A stretch of 64,000 bases of DNA from Pseudohalocynthiibacter aestuariivivens (GTDB lineage: Bacteria > Pseudomonadota > Alphaproteobacteria > Rhodobacterales > Rhodobacteraceae): contig NZ_JAGFNU010000009.1 in NCBI RefSeq assembly GCF_018457175.1, positions 1 to 64,000 on the forward strand, in the 5' to 3' direction. This document shows, piece after piece, positions 18,437-27,619 of the stretch (positions are counted from its first letter, which is position 1; the number at the start of each line of letters is the position of its first letter). Position numbers and translations under genes: made by a program. The notes under the pieces are model-generated. The model saw nothing but the letters and a program-made list of their open reading frames with translations, had not been told where the DNA came from and made no database searches.

Positions 18437-19396
18437 CTATACCCTCTCGATAATCTTTTCGCCGAACAGCCCTTGCGGACGGAACAGCAGGACAATCAGC
18501 GCCAGAACGAAGGCAAACCACGTCTCGGTATTGCCTCCCATGATCGGCTGACCCCAGTAAATCTCAAACAGCTTCTCCAGGATGCCGATGGCTAAGCCGC
18601 CGATAATTGCGCCAGTGATACTTTCAAGGCCGCCAAGCATAAGAACTGGCAAGGCCTTGTAGGCAATCACTTCAAGCGCAAAGCTAACCCCCGCGCGTGC
18701 GCCCCAGACGACACCTGTTACCAATGCGATAACGCCTGCGATAAACCACACAAGCACCCAGATCGTACGGAGCGAGATACCAACAGACAGCGCTGCCTGA
18801 TGGTCATCGCCCAGCGCCCGAACAGCGCGACCCATGCGTGTTTTGTTGAGAAACAACAACAACCCAATAACAAGGGACACCGCACCAATAACTGCGGTGA
18901 TGTCTTTTTGCTCAAGCAACAGGAAGCCACCGAATGGATTAAGTTCAAACGCGCCTGTCGGAATGCCCAGCTCGCTGGTGATCATCTGTTTGTTTTCACC
19001 GCCGAATATCAACTCGCCAAAGCCAATCAGGAACAGTGTAATCCCGATCGTTGCCATGAAGAGAATGATATCAGGCTGACCAACAAGAGGTCGAAGAACC
19101 ACCCGTTCGATTGTGACAGCAAGCATGAGCATCACACCAAGCGTCAGCACAACCGATATCCATGCAGGAATACCCATTGCATAGAGGCCGACCAAGGTCA
19201 GCGCGGCGAAAACAACCATAATGCCTTGGGCAAAGTTGAAAATACGCGAAGATCGGAAAATAAGCACAAATCCCAGCGCAATCAGTGCGTAGAGTACGCC
19301 TGAAACAAGCCCTTCCCACAAAACCTGCAACAGAAAATCTGGTGCAGCGACCATGTCGACGAAAGGGTTCACGAAAAGCTGATTCAAAAGTTCCAA
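18437..19396 (-). CDS. LivH-type ABC transporter permease
   Basis: A 319-residue permease with ALIALGFVLIFRSSRIFNFAQGIMVVFAA near the N-terminus and the coupling segment RMGRAVRALGDDHQAALSVGIS, both LivH hallmarks, and about eight membrane helices. The likely start is TTG at 19394-19396, with AAGGGG 8 nt upstream; the next in-frame Met is 14 codons later. It begins 12 nt after the LivG-type stop. Confidence 0.9.
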   Translation of the reverse strand: MELLNQLFVNPFVDMVAAPDFLLQVLWEGLVSGVLYALIALGFVLIFRSSRIFNFAQGIMVVFAALTLVGLYAMGIPAWISVVLTLGVMLMLAVTIERVVLRPLVGQPDIILFMATIGITLFLIGFGELIFGGENKQMITSELGIPTGAFELNPFGGFLLLEQKDITAVIGAVSLVIGLLLFLNKTRMGRAVRALGDDHQAALSVGISLRTIWVLVWFIAGVIALVTGVVWGARAGVSFALEVIAYKALPVLMLGGLESITGAIIGGLAIGILEKLFEIYWGQPIMGGNTETWFAFVLALIVLLFRPQGLFGEKIIERV

Positions 19397-19408
19397 AGTC
19401 TCGTCCCC

Positions 19409-20227
19409 TTAATGTGCCACGCCAAGATAAGCGTCGATCACGTCTTGATTGTTCCTGACCTCGTCGGGTGTCCCGTCGCCGATCTTTTTGCCATAGTCCA
19501 TCACAACAACCCTGTCAGACAGATCCATCACAACACCCATATCGTGCTCGATCAGCGCGATGGTGGTGCCAAATTCATCGTTTACATCAAGGATAAAGCG
19601 GCTCATGTCCTCTTTCTCCTCCACGTTCATCCCTGCCATGGGTTCATCCAACAGCAAAAGCTTTGGCTCTGCCGCAAGGGCCCGAGCCAGTTCAACCCGT
19701 TTTTTCAGGCCATACGGCAACCGTCCAACGGGCGTTTTGCGGATTGATTGAATTTCCAGAAAGTCGATAACCTTCTCAACAACTTCGCGGTTTTTGACTT
19801 CTTCCTGCAACGCTTTGCCCCACCAGATTGCCTGACTCAGCAGTCCGGATTTCATATGGGTCAAACGCCCTGTCATAACGTTATCAAGCACGGTCATTCC
19901 TTCGAACAACGCGATGTTCTGAAAGGTCCGCGCCACGCCTTGCCGCGCGACTTCATAGGGTTTCATTGCCGGGCGCTCTGTCCCATGAAACCAGACTTCA
20001 CCTTCCTGTGGATGATAAAACCCGGAAATCACGTTTAGCATTGACGACTTTCCGGCACCGTTCGGCCCGATGATTGCGCGAATTTCACCTTCACGGATGT
20101 CAAAGCTGATGTCTTCGATTGCCACCACACCACCAAATTTCAGTGTGATGTTTTTCATTTCCATCATCACACCGCCAATTTGGCGACCGTCTTCTGTGAC
20201 GTAGCCGTCCTGACTCATATCATTCAT
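19409..20227 (-). CDS. LivG-type ABC transporter ATPase
   Basis: The second ATPase of the importer. In the 272-residue form it has Walker A GPNGAGKS (54-61), VARTFQNIALFEGMTVLDNVM after it, RLPYGLKKRVELARAL as signature, Walker B LLLLDEPMAGM and ALIEHDMGVVMDLSDRVVVMDYGKKI, the LivG switch region. GGAG lies 8 nt before ATG 20227, which I prefer to the upstream start. The gene follows the acyl-CoA synthetase by 63 nt. Confidence 0.91.
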   Translation of the reverse strand: MNDMSQDGYVTEDGRQIGGVMMEMKNITLKFGGVVAIEDISFDIREGEIRAIIGPNGAGKSSMLNVISGFYHPQEGEVWFHGTERPAMKPYEVARQGVARTFQNIALFEGMTVLDNVMTGRLTHMKSGLLSQAIWWGKALQEEVKNREVVEKVIDFLEIQSIRKTPVGRLPYGLKKRVELARALAAEPKLLLLDEPMAGMNVEEKEDMSRFILDVNDEFGTTIALIEHDMGVVMDLSDRVVVMDYGKKIGDGTPDEVRNNQDVIDAYLGVAH

Positions 20228-20290
20228 ATCTCTGCTCCAAAGCAGTCCTATCACCGAAGCCCGCAAGAGCCGTTGCGTGTGTATTCCCGA

Positions 20291-22261
20291 TCATTCCGCA
20301 GCCATTTTCTGCTGAGGCGTGACAACCGCTACATCGCGCAATTCTAGATTGGCTGAAATCGACCCCTTTCGGCCGTCTTCGTAAGTGACTTCCGTTGTGG
20401 TCTGAACGCGTTCCGACCCGTCATAGAGTGCCGTTATCAGGTCATGGAACTTTTCTTCCACGATCTTACGGCGCACTTTTCTGGTCCGCGTCATTTCACC
20501 ATCGTCAGCATCAAGTTCTTTATGCAAAATCAGGAACCTGTGGATCTGACACCCTGATAACATGGAGTCTTCTGCAATCGATTTGTTGACCTCTTCGATG
20601 TGCGTCTGAATGGTCTTGTACACATCGGGATGTTGGGCAAGTTCCTGATAGGATGCGTAGGCGATATTATTGCGTTCCGCCCAGTTGCCGACGGCTGTCA
20701 GGTCAATATTGATAAACGCAGCACAGCGGTCTCGCCCGCTTCCAAAAACAACAGCTTCCAGAATGTTGGGGTAAAACTTAAGCTTGTTCTCAACATATTT
20801 CGGCGCGAACAACTTTCCATCGGCCATTTTGCCAACATCTTTGGCGCGGTCAATGATCCGAAGATGGCCAGTACCTTCCTCAAAGAAGCCCGCGTCGCCC
20901 GTTGCAACCCATCCTTCTGCATCCTTCGTGTCTGCAGTGGACTCGGGGTTTTTGTAATACTCAACAAATGTGCCGGCAGACCGATAATAAATCTCTCCGT
21001 TGTCTTCCAGACGAATTTCCACTCCCGGTGACGGTACGCCCACCGTGTCTGACCGAACTTCGCCATCAGGTTGCTGAGCGATGAAAACAGAGGCTTCTGT
21101 CTGACCGTATAGCTGCTTGAGATTAATGCCCAGCGAGCGATAGAAATCAAAAATCTCCGGGCCAATCGCCTCGCCAGCAGTGTACCCAACGCGCACCTTG
21201 GAAAACCCGAGTGTGTTTTTTAGCGGTCCATAAATGCAGAACTCGCCCAGCTTGTATTTAAGCCGGTCCCAAAGGCTAACTGGTTTCCCGTCAAGCAAAT
21301 CCGGGCCCACTTTGCGAGCGAGCGCCATGAAATAGTCAAACAGACCCTTTTTAAATTTGCCTGCATCCTCCATCCGGATCATCACGCTTGTCAGCTGTGT
21401 TTCGAAAATCCGCGGCGGTGCAAAATAATAGCTCGGCCCGATTTCGCATAGATCGGCCATCATGGTATCTGGACTTTCGGGGCAGTTTACGCAGAACCCT
21501 GTCCACATTGCCTGCCCAATGGAAAATATAAAATCTCCAACCCAGGCCATCGGCAAGTATGCGAGCACCTCGTCCCCAAGTTTGAGATGATCAAATTCTG
21601 ACGAATGCTGCGAGGTGACAATGATGTTTCGGTTCGACAGAACCACGCCCTTAGGCTTACCTGTCGTGCCGGATGTGTAAAGCATCACACAGGTTGAATC
21701 CAAATCAAGTGCTGCGCGCCGCTTCTCCAACACGGGGCGAAACTCATCATCCGCTGCGCGCCCTTGCGCCTGAATATGCGAATATTCATGCAAACGGGAA
21801 TGATCGTATTTGCGCAATCCGCGAGGATCCAGATAGATCATATGTTCGAACTGATGAAGCTGCTCCTGCACCTCGATCACTTTGTCGACCTGCTCCTGGT
21901 CCGCAACAACAACAAACCGCGCACCACAATGGCCCAAAACATAGGCCATCTCTTCTGCATTCGCGTCCTGATACAAAGGAACTGGGATCGCACCACACAT
22001 TTGCGCCGCAACCATCGACCAATAAAGGTTAGGCCGATTGCGCCCAATAACGGCAATGTAGTCGCCTTCGTTAACACCCAGATTTAAAAAACCCAGTGCA
22101 AGGGATTCAATCTCTTCTGCTGCCTCGGCCCAGGTCCAACTTTGCCAGATACCGTATTCTTTTTCGCGATACGCTGGCGATGTGCTAAATTCCGTTGCAT
22201 TGCGTGCAAGCAACGCAGGAATAGAGTTCAGTGCGCTTGGCGCCGCTGAGCGATCAATCAA
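20291..22261 (-). CDS. Long-chain acyl-CoA synthetase-like AMP-forming ligase
   Basis: A 656-residue adenylate-forming enzyme of the FadD15/FAA type that makes acyl-CoA from a carboxylic acid, ATP and CoA. Motifs: YTSGTTGKPKG (195-205), YLPMAWVGD, YTAGEAIGPEIFDFYRSLG, LYGQTEASV, and ATGDAGFFEEGTGHLRIIDRAKD with the terminal lid. The start codon is TTG at 22259-22261, supported by GGGAGG 7 nt upstream and the absence of any nearby in-frame ATG. It is the first gene of the seven-gene importer operon, so its product probably traps the imported acid as a CoA ester. Confidence 0.9.
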   Translation of the reverse strand: MIDRSAAPSALNSIPALLARNATEFSTSPAYREKEYGIWQSWTWAEAAEEIESLALGFLNLGVNEGDYIAVIGRNRPNLYWSMVAAQMCGAIPVPLYQDANAEEMAYVLGHCGARFVVVADQEQVDKVIEVQEQLHQFEHMIYLDPRGLRKYDHSRLHEYSHIQAQGRAADDEFRPVLEKRRAALDLDSTCVMLYTSGTTGKPKGVVLSNRNIIVTSQHSSEFDHLKLGDEVLAYLPMAWVGDFIFSIGQAMWTGFCVNCPESPDTMMADLCEIGPSYYFAPPRIFETQLTSVMIRMEDAGKFKKGLFDYFMALARKVGPDLLDGKPVSLWDRLKYKLGEFCIYGPLKNTLGFSKVRVGYTAGEAIGPEIFDFYRSLGINLKQLYGQTEASVFIAQQPDGEVRSDTVGVPSPGVEIRLEDNGEIYYRSAGTFVEYYKNPESTADTKDAEGWVATGDAGFFEEGTGHLRIIDRAKDVGKMADGKLFAPKYVENKLKFYPNILEAVVFGSGRDRCAAFINIDLTAVGNWAERNNIAYASYQELAQHPDVYKTIQTHIEEVNKSIAEDSMLSGCQIHRFLILHKELDADDGEMTRTRKVRRKIVEEKFHDLITALYDGSERVQTTTEVTYEDGRKGSISANLELRDVAVVTPQQKMAAE

Positions 22262-22455
22262 TTCTGTTCCTCCCTGACGTTTAACACGCCAATCTCGCCA
22301 TGGGGCGATTCTTTGCGCCCCTAGCTTCGCCTGTTTTTATGCCGGGTCAAAGTTTTCCTGACTTTGTCACAAACCTTTCGAATTGTAACAACAGGGTGCT
22401 GGCTCTTTCCTCACGCCCCTTTTCGGTGTTAGCGAAGGAATGAAAGGATACCGGA

Positions 22456-24378
22456 ATGGCGAAAAACAGGGCCCAAACATCTTCACTGACGCAGGCCGGG
22501 CTCAACCTGATTCAACAGGCTTTGTCTATTTATGACAGCGATCTGTGTCTTGCGGTATCCAACCAGCGCTTTCAGGAAATCTTTGACCTGCCAAACGCGC
22601 TTGTAACACCCGGTGCCACATTCGCCGATACCATTCGATTTCTGGTAGAGCGCGGCGAATACGGCGAAATCACTGACCCTGACGAATTTATTCAGGCCCG
22701 CGTTGATCAGGCGAAGGCGTTTGAGCCACATTATCTTGAGCGTACACGCGCAAACGGGCAAACTATTTCAGTTGAAGGAAATCCGCTGCCCCAGGGCGGC
22801 TGGGTTGCCGTTTACACAGACATCACCGCGATTCAACAACAGGAAGAATTGCTAAGGTCTCGTTCCGAAGAGCTTTCAGATCAGGTGTTTTTGCACGCCG
22901 AAAGATTGTCCCAATCTAACCGTCAACTGGCTGCTACAATCACAGCGTTGGAAGAAACGAAACGCCAGCTCACTGAAATGGAAGCCCGCACGCGGATGAC
23001 CACTGAAATGATGCCCGCCCATATTGCGCATCTGGACCTGGAGGGACACTACACGTTTTCCAACCGCCAGCTAAGCGCGGTCATGCCGGGATGTCCGTCT
23101 AACATTATTGATCTGCATATCAGCGAGGCGCTTGGTAAAAACGCTTTTGAGTATTGCTCATCATATCTCGAACAGGCTTTCAAAGGTGAGCCGAGCGTTT
23201 TTGAATTCACCCACCAAGATTCAAGCAGACGTATCCGCGTGGCCTTTACACCTGATCGCCGGGAAGGACCGATTAATGGTGTTTACGTACTTTCCATGGA
23301 TGTTACGGAAGAAACCCAAACACGCGCGGCATTGTCTCAGACCAGCAAAAGAGAGTTGGCAGCCCAACTTACGTCGGGTCTCGCACATGACTTTGCTAAT
23401 TTGTTGACGATCATTCTTGGGATGCAATCGCGGCTTTCGCGAATGAACTTGCCGTCGGACGCAATGGACCTCATTAACGCCACGCAATCCGCAGCACGTC
23501 GTGGCGGCAACCTTCTTGACCGTATCGCACAAATGTCCGGGCATCGCGAAGCACGCCCGACTGCCACTCATATTCCAGAGTTTCTGGCTGATCTCACGAT
23601 GCTTGCCCGTCCGACTTTGCCAGACAACATCATACTCGATATCCAGCATCTTGGCTTTACGGCTCCCCTGCTTCTCGATCCGGGGTTTCTGCAGGATTCC
23701 CTGCTTAACCTGCTGTTAAACGCCAAGGATGCGATAGGTGAGCAAACCGGAAAAATCACACTCTTCGCGCATCCTGTACGCGACACCTGGCTTGAAATCA
23801 GCGTCAGCGACACCGGCCCGGGGTTCAGTGAAAAAGCACTGTTGCACGCATTGGACCCGTTTTTCACCTCCAAAGGTATTGAAGGCTCAGGACTTGGCCT
23901 CTCAATGGTTTATGACATGACTAAATCGGCCGGTGGCCATGTCAAACTTATGAACACTGAAATTGGTGCGCGCGTAACGCTGCGCCTTCCGCTGCGCCCA
24001 ACCCGCGGAAACATGCCAAGCCGGCTCGTCCTTCTGGTCGAAGATTCTCCGGACATCCGCACCTCGGTGCGCGAAATGCTCGTTGATATGGGCCATAGTG
24101 TTATCGAAGCAGAAACCGCAGAAGAGGGCGAAGAACTGGCAGAAGTTTCCGGTATCGACATTATCCTTTCAGATGTCCTGCTTGCAGGTGGCCGAAGTGG
24201 TGACGAGATGTTGCAGCGCCTGGCAGAAAAGGGGGTGAAGGCCCCTGCACATCTGATGACCTCTCTGCCGCCAACAGACCCGGTGCGCGTTGCTGCAGCG
24301 TCGCGATTCCCATTGATCGGCAAGCCATTTACGACCAGCGAACTTGCCGCATTCCTGACGACGGAGCCCGTACAATGA
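22456..24378 (+). CDS. PAS-domain hybrid histidine kinase with C-terminal receiver
   Basis: A 640-residue cytosolic sensor with no membrane segment. Order: PAS_7-type domain (about 15-125), coiled coil (128-178), second PAS (about 185-290), kinase core with phosphoacceptor H311 in LAHDFANLLTIILG (HDFxNLL class), N-box LLNLLLNAKDAI (about 425), GSGLGLSMVYDM (G-boxes), and a receiver domain (about 525-635) with its aspartate in IILSDVLL. The receiver has acidic EDSP and a KPF lysine motif, so it looks functional. AAAGGAT precedes the ATG. It overlaps the response-regulator gene by 4 nt. Signal and targets are unknown. Confidence 0.9.
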   Translation: MAKNRAQTSSLTQAGLNLIQQALSIYDSDLCLAVSNQRFQEIFDLPNALVTPGATFADTIRFLVERGEYGEITDPDEFIQARVDQAKAFEPHYLERTRANGQTISVEGNPLPQGGWVAVYTDITAIQQQEELLRSRSEELSDQVFLHAERLSQSNRQLAATITALEETKRQLTEMEARTRMTTEMMPAHIAHLDLEGHYTFSNRQLSAVMPGCPSNIIDLHISEALGKNAFEYCSSYLEQAFKGEPSVFEFTHQDSSRRIRVAFTPDRREGPINGVYVLSMDVTEETQTRAALSQTSKRELAAQLTSGLAHDFANLLTIILGMQSRLSRMNLPSDAMDLINATQSAARRGGNLLDRIAQMSGHREARPTATHIPEFLADLTMLARPTLPDNIILDIQHLGFTAPLLLDPGFLQDSLLNLLLNAKDAIGEQTGKITLFAHPVRDTWLEISVSDTGPGFSEKALLHALDPFFTSKGIEGSGLGLSMVYDMTKSAGGHVKLMNTEIGARVTLRLPLRPTRGNMPSRLVLLVEDSPDIRTSVREMLVDMGHSVIEAETAEEGEELAEVSGIDIILSDVLLAGGRSGDEMLQRLAEKGVKAPAHLMTSLPPTDPVRVAAASRFPLIGKPFTTSELAAFLTTEPVQ

Positions 24379-25091
24379 CAAAAGCAAACGCACCGCTCAT
24401 TGCAATTCTGGATGACGAGCCGGAAATCCGGCGGATGTTGTCAGACGCGCTTGAAGAAGCCGGATTTCGCACAACGAGCTTTGGCCGCGCGACAGAGTTT
24501 GAGGCCGCGCTGAAATCGACCGCGCCTGACGTCTGTCTTGTCGATCTCGGATTGCCTGACCGCGACGGGCTTGCGCTGGTCCACCGGCTGGCGTTGGAAA
24601 GTGGAGCCGCCATAATTATCATATCCGGACGTGCACAGGTACAAGACCGGGTGACAGGGCTCGAACTTGGGGCGGATGATTACATCATCAAACCGTTCGA
24701 TCCGGCCGAAGTTGTCGCCCGTGTCCGTGCGCGGCTGCGCAGTGGGAAAGAAACAACAACAACCCGTTCAATTGCACATTTCGAGGGATGGGAAGCACAT
24801 TTTGACCGCTATGTATTGTTGAATGCAGCGGGAGAAGAAACACCTTTCAGCCACGCGGAAGGTGAAGTTTTACGCCTGTTTCTGGACAGCCCCAAACGTC
24901 TGATTTCCCGTGCACAGATGCAGGAAACACTGGGCGGCGTTGCCAGTGAAAGCTTTGACCGGGCCATGGATGTTCGCATCTCGCGCTTGCGCACGAAGCT
25001 GGGTGAAGACCCAAAAAATCCGCGTCTGATAAAGACCATTTACGGTGCAGGATACATTTTTCTGGGTGATGTGAACTGGGCTTCAGTCTAG
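24375..25091 (+). CDS. OmpR-family response regulator
   Basis: A 238-residue DNA-binding regulator: receiver domain with acidic LDDEPE (12-17), phosphoacceptor D57 in CLVDLGLPDRDG, and KPFDP lysine near 107, then a winged-helix domain (about 135-230) ending TIYGAGYIFLGD. It overlaps the hybrid kinase as ATGA and is the evident partner. Its TAG stop shares the tetramer CTAG with the TAG stop of the convergent LysR gene. Confidence 0.93.
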   Translation: MTKANAPLIAILDDEPEIRRMLSDALEEAGFRTTSFGRATEFEAALKSTAPDVCLVDLGLPDRDGLALVHRLALESGAAIIIISGRAQVQDRVTGLELGADDYIIKPFDPAEVVARVRARLRSGKETTTTRSIAHFEGWEAHFDRYVLLNAAGEETPFSHAEGEVLRLFLDSPKRLISRAQMQETLGGVASESFDRAMDVRISRLRTKLGEDPKNPRLIKTIYGAGYIFLGDVNWASV

Positions 25092-25966
25092 GCCATAAAT
25101 TCCGCCGCGTGCGCCTTGAAGTAAGGTAAAAGACACTCTTTGAATGCCGTGACTTTAGCCGATGCCCAGATATCTCGATGTGCTACGGCCCAGATGTCAG
25201 TGTACGGCTGCGGGGGCAAAACAGGCACTTGCGTCAACCCGGCTGACCGCCCAAGAAACATCGGCATCCGCGCAACGCCCAATCCGGCCTGTGTCGCACC
25301 CAACACGGCGCTCATGTCATCAAACTGCATCTTGATCCGTGCGTTCGGATAGTTCTCCAAAGATGCCTTTGGCGGTTTGGTCCAATAGGTAAAACCAATC
25401 CAATCTATCGTCGCCTCTGGCGCGGTTTCTATTCGCGTCGCCACTTCGGCGGACGCAAAGGATGCGGTCTGCTGTCCCGTCAACCGCCGACCGACGAGCG
25501 TATCGCCCGGGCTCTCGCTAATTCGTATCGCGAGGTCAGCTTCCCGGCGGTTGAGGTTCAGCAACGCGTTGCTTGCACGAACTGTAAGCTCGACCTCCGG
25601 ATGCTTTCCAAGAAACTCTTCGATGACGTGACACAGGTGTGCGGCAATCAACAGTTGAGGCGCCGTGATCGAAAAAGGGCCACTCAGTCTTGTATCAGCC
25701 TTTGCCAGCGCACGACGAAATCCTGTCTCTGCATCTTCCATCTTTTCAGCTTCGCAAGCAGCGAGCAATCCGGCGTCTGTTGCAACGTAGCCCTGGGGCA
25801 GTCTTTCAAACAGAAGAACACCATAGCTTTCTTCCGCCTGCGCGATACGGCGCGCGACGGTCGTGTAGTTCACATCCAAAGCTGTTGCCGCCGCGGCCAG
25901 CGAGCCGTGCCGCACCATAAAAAGAACGGCGCGAAGATCATCCCAATTCTCTCTCATGACATGCAT
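25088..25966 (-). CDS. LysR-family transcriptional regulator
   Basis: A 292-residue LysR protein with an N-terminal winged HTH (DLRAVLFMVRHGSLAAAATALDVNYTTVARRI, about 9-42) and the periplasmic-binding-like effector domain (about 95-290). It belongs to the group whose HTH has NYTTVARRI instead of SQSAVSRQI. Two ATGs are possible (25966 and 25957), neither with a good SD. It is divergent from the DUF1330 gene, and a strong palindrome lies right at its start, so it likely controls itself and that gene. Confidence 0.9.
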   Translation of the reverse strand: MHVMRENWDDLRAVLFMVRHGSLAAAATALDVNYTTVARRIAQAEESYGVLLFERLPQGYVATDAGLLAACEAEKMEDAETGFRRALAKADTRLSGPFSITAPQLLIAAHLCHVIEEFLGKHPEVELTVRASNALLNLNRREADLAIRISESPGDTLVGRRLTGQQTASFASAEVATRIETAPEATIDWIGFTYWTKPPKASLENYPNARIKMQFDDMSAVLGATQAGLGVARMPMFLGRSAGLTQVPVLPPQPYTDIWAVAHRDIWASAKVTAFKECLLPYFKAHAAEFMA

Positions 25967-25989
25967 TTTTGCATACTATGTCTGCAAAA
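25967..25989. promoter_or_regulatory. Operator palindrome for the LysR regulator
   Basis: A perfect 7-bp inverted repeat TTTTGCA (25967-25973) / TGCAAAA (25983-25989) with a 9-nt spacer. It is nearly extended outward by ATGCA and GCAT. It abuts the LysR start codon and lies about 63 nt before the DUF1330 gene, the usual place for a LysR-type site. Confidence 0.6.
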
Positions 25990-26051
25990 GCATCTGGTTT
26001 TCGCATGCCTGCGACCCAACTAAATCAAAAACTCATCACAGGAGACTGACC

Positions 26052-26333
26052 ATGATTTATGCAACCGTTCACATTTCTATTACTAACAAGGACAGCCTTT
26101 CCGCCTACCGTGAAAAAGCTGGCGATGCGCTGGCCAAACACGGCGGCGCAGTTTTAAGCGCAGCACCGTCCCCCGCCGTACTTGAGGGCGACATCCCGGC
26201 ACCAGACATGGCCGCCGTGCTTAGCTTTCCAGATCGCGATTCCGCCCTCGCGTGGATCAACGACCCGGAACTAGCCGATACTCATGCTTTGCGTCGCGGT
26301 GCGGGAAGCAGCGCAATCGTTCTGGTCGGGTAA
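26052..26333 (+). CDS. DUF1330-family protein (93 aa)
   Basis: A 93-residue small ferredoxin-like (dimeric alpha/beta barrel) protein of the DUF1330 group: VHISITNKDSLSAYREK, then GGAVLSAAP, LEGDIP, VLSFPDRDSALAWINDPE. Function in this family is not established. AGGAG 8 nt before ATG 26052 settles the start. It is divergent from the LysR gene with the palindrome between, so it is the likely target. Confidence 0.82.
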   Translation: MIYATVHISITNKDSLSAYREKAGDALAKHGGAVLSAAPSPAVLEGDIPAPDMAAVLSFPDRDSALAWINDPELADTHALRRGAGSSAIVLVG

Positions 26334-26399
26334 GCGGAAAATCGGCGAAGATTTCGGAAAGCGCTTGCGGCCTGAATCTTCGCCTTTTAGACTCCTCTC

Positions 26400-26630
26400 A
26401 TGGCTGTCTGCTTCATGACAAAAGGCGCTTCTGCCAAAGGGTTGCCCACATATTATCGCATTGAAATATCTCTGAATCTTTTTGGGGAATGGTCTGTGGT
26501 GTTTGATTGGGGTGGTCGTGGTTGTTCAGGCCAGCAACGCATCGCGTTGTTTGGTGATTTACGCGCAGCTTCGCTTGCTGCCGACAGGGCACGAGAGCGA
26601 ATGTTGCGACGCGGCTATCAGCGGGCGTGA
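26400..26630 (+). CDS. Solo WGR-domain protein with degenerate signature
   Basis: A 76-residue protein consisting of little more than a WGR domain, a fold that binds nucleic acids in PARPs and is found alone in many alphaproteobacteria. Seen: YRIEISLNLFGEWSVVFDWG, then a RGCSGQQRI strand, and ARERMLRRGYQ at the end. The eponymous WGR reads WGG here, so the arginine is displaced by one residue. No SD is seen at ATG 26400; an in-frame ATG at 26415 is an alternative. It follows the DUF1330 gene by 66 nt. Confidence 0.65.
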   Translation: MAVCFMTKGASAKGLPTYYRIEISLNLFGEWSVVFDWGGRGCSGQQRIALFGDLRAASLAADRARERMLRRGYQRA

Positions 26631-26707
26631 TCTAGAGTCACGGCTTAATCTAACTGAAAACGCCCGATGGCTGTTCTGAGCCCAAAGCTTAAACAGAAAC
26701 AGGTTGG

Positions 26708-27619
26708 CTAACTCAATTCACGCGCCATCGATTTCAGGTGGCGCATATCGGTACCACAGCATCCCCCAAACACTATTATCGATGGATTGTCCCGCGCTAT
26801 CTCGGCGATCTGCTTGCCGAGCTGGCGAGGATCGCCTTCGTCCAATTCGTCTGCCTCATCAAGTTCTGCATGTGAGCAAATCGAAGCGTTCGCCACAATT
26901 CCTTTCAATCGAGGATGGTTTTTTAGCGCTCTGGAGAAGTGGGTTGGATGAGCACAGTTGACCATGAAAAACGATGCAGCCGCATTGGTTGCGGCGTCGA
27001 TCCAATCAATCGCTTCGACAAGTTTTGTGCCATCTGCCAAACACCCGTCAGTCTCGACCACCAGTGACATGATGATTGGCAGATCGACATTTCGGGCAGC
27101 CAGGATACAGCCTGCGGCCTCGCTCGGACGGTTGAATGTATAGGCGGTGACAAGGTCGACGCTTGTATCTTTCAGACTGCTCATTTGAGCGCTGTGGTAT
27201 TGACGTGCGTCTTCGACAGACAAGGGTGGTATGTCAGCATAAGGGTCATAGCGCGGACCAATGCAGGCCGAGACCAATACATCATCGTGGCCAGCAGCTT
27301 GGCGCACTTCTTCCATTAGCGCGACACCGTCTCTGTTAACATCAACAAGCTGCCCGGCCCCGTAGCCCAACGGCGCAGCTCTATCGACATTCGCCATCCA
27401 TGTCGGAGCATCAAGAATACACCCCACCTTCATCTCTCCGGCAAGGTCTACAATTGCTTTCATCTGGTTGGCTAAGATTGCCCGGGATTCAGGCTTTTCA
27501 AGCAGCGGAAATGACGCAAACCCCGGCAGCTCAATGCCGTGGTTGAAAATGAGGTCTGTTCCGGTACCGGCATAAACAAGGTACTTCTTTTGACTCTCGT
27601 GCGGGAGCTGCCGTGCCAT
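26708..27619 (-). CDS. Homocysteine S-methyltransferase family protein
   Basis: A 303-residue zinc-dependent methyltransferase-like protein. The start of the barrel shows YAGTGTDLIFNHGIELPGF, in the place of the DGGxG segment. Zinc ligands are seen as MVNCAHP (about 220) and GGCCGTD (about 288-294). The family moves a methyl group from S-methylmethionine or a similar donor to homocysteine, but distant members act on other methyl donors. I prefer ATG 27619 over GTG 27631. It lies 178 nt downstream of the M20 gene on the same strand. A second, different member lies at 63186. Confidence 0.85.
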   Translation of the reverse strand: MARQLPHESQKKYLVYAGTGTDLIFNHGIELPGFASFPLLEKPESRAILANQMKAIVDLAGEMKVGCILDAPTWMANVDRAAPLGYGAGQLVDVNRDGVALMEEVRQAAGHDDVLVSACIGPRYDPYADIPPLSVEDARQYHSAQMSSLKDTSVDLVTAYTFNRPSEAAGCILAARNVDLPIIMSLVVETDGCLADGTKLVEAIDWIDAATNAAASFFMVNCAHPTHFSRALKNHPRLKGIVANASICSHAELDEADELDEGDPRQLGKQIAEIARDNPSIIVFGGCCGTDMRHLKSMARELS

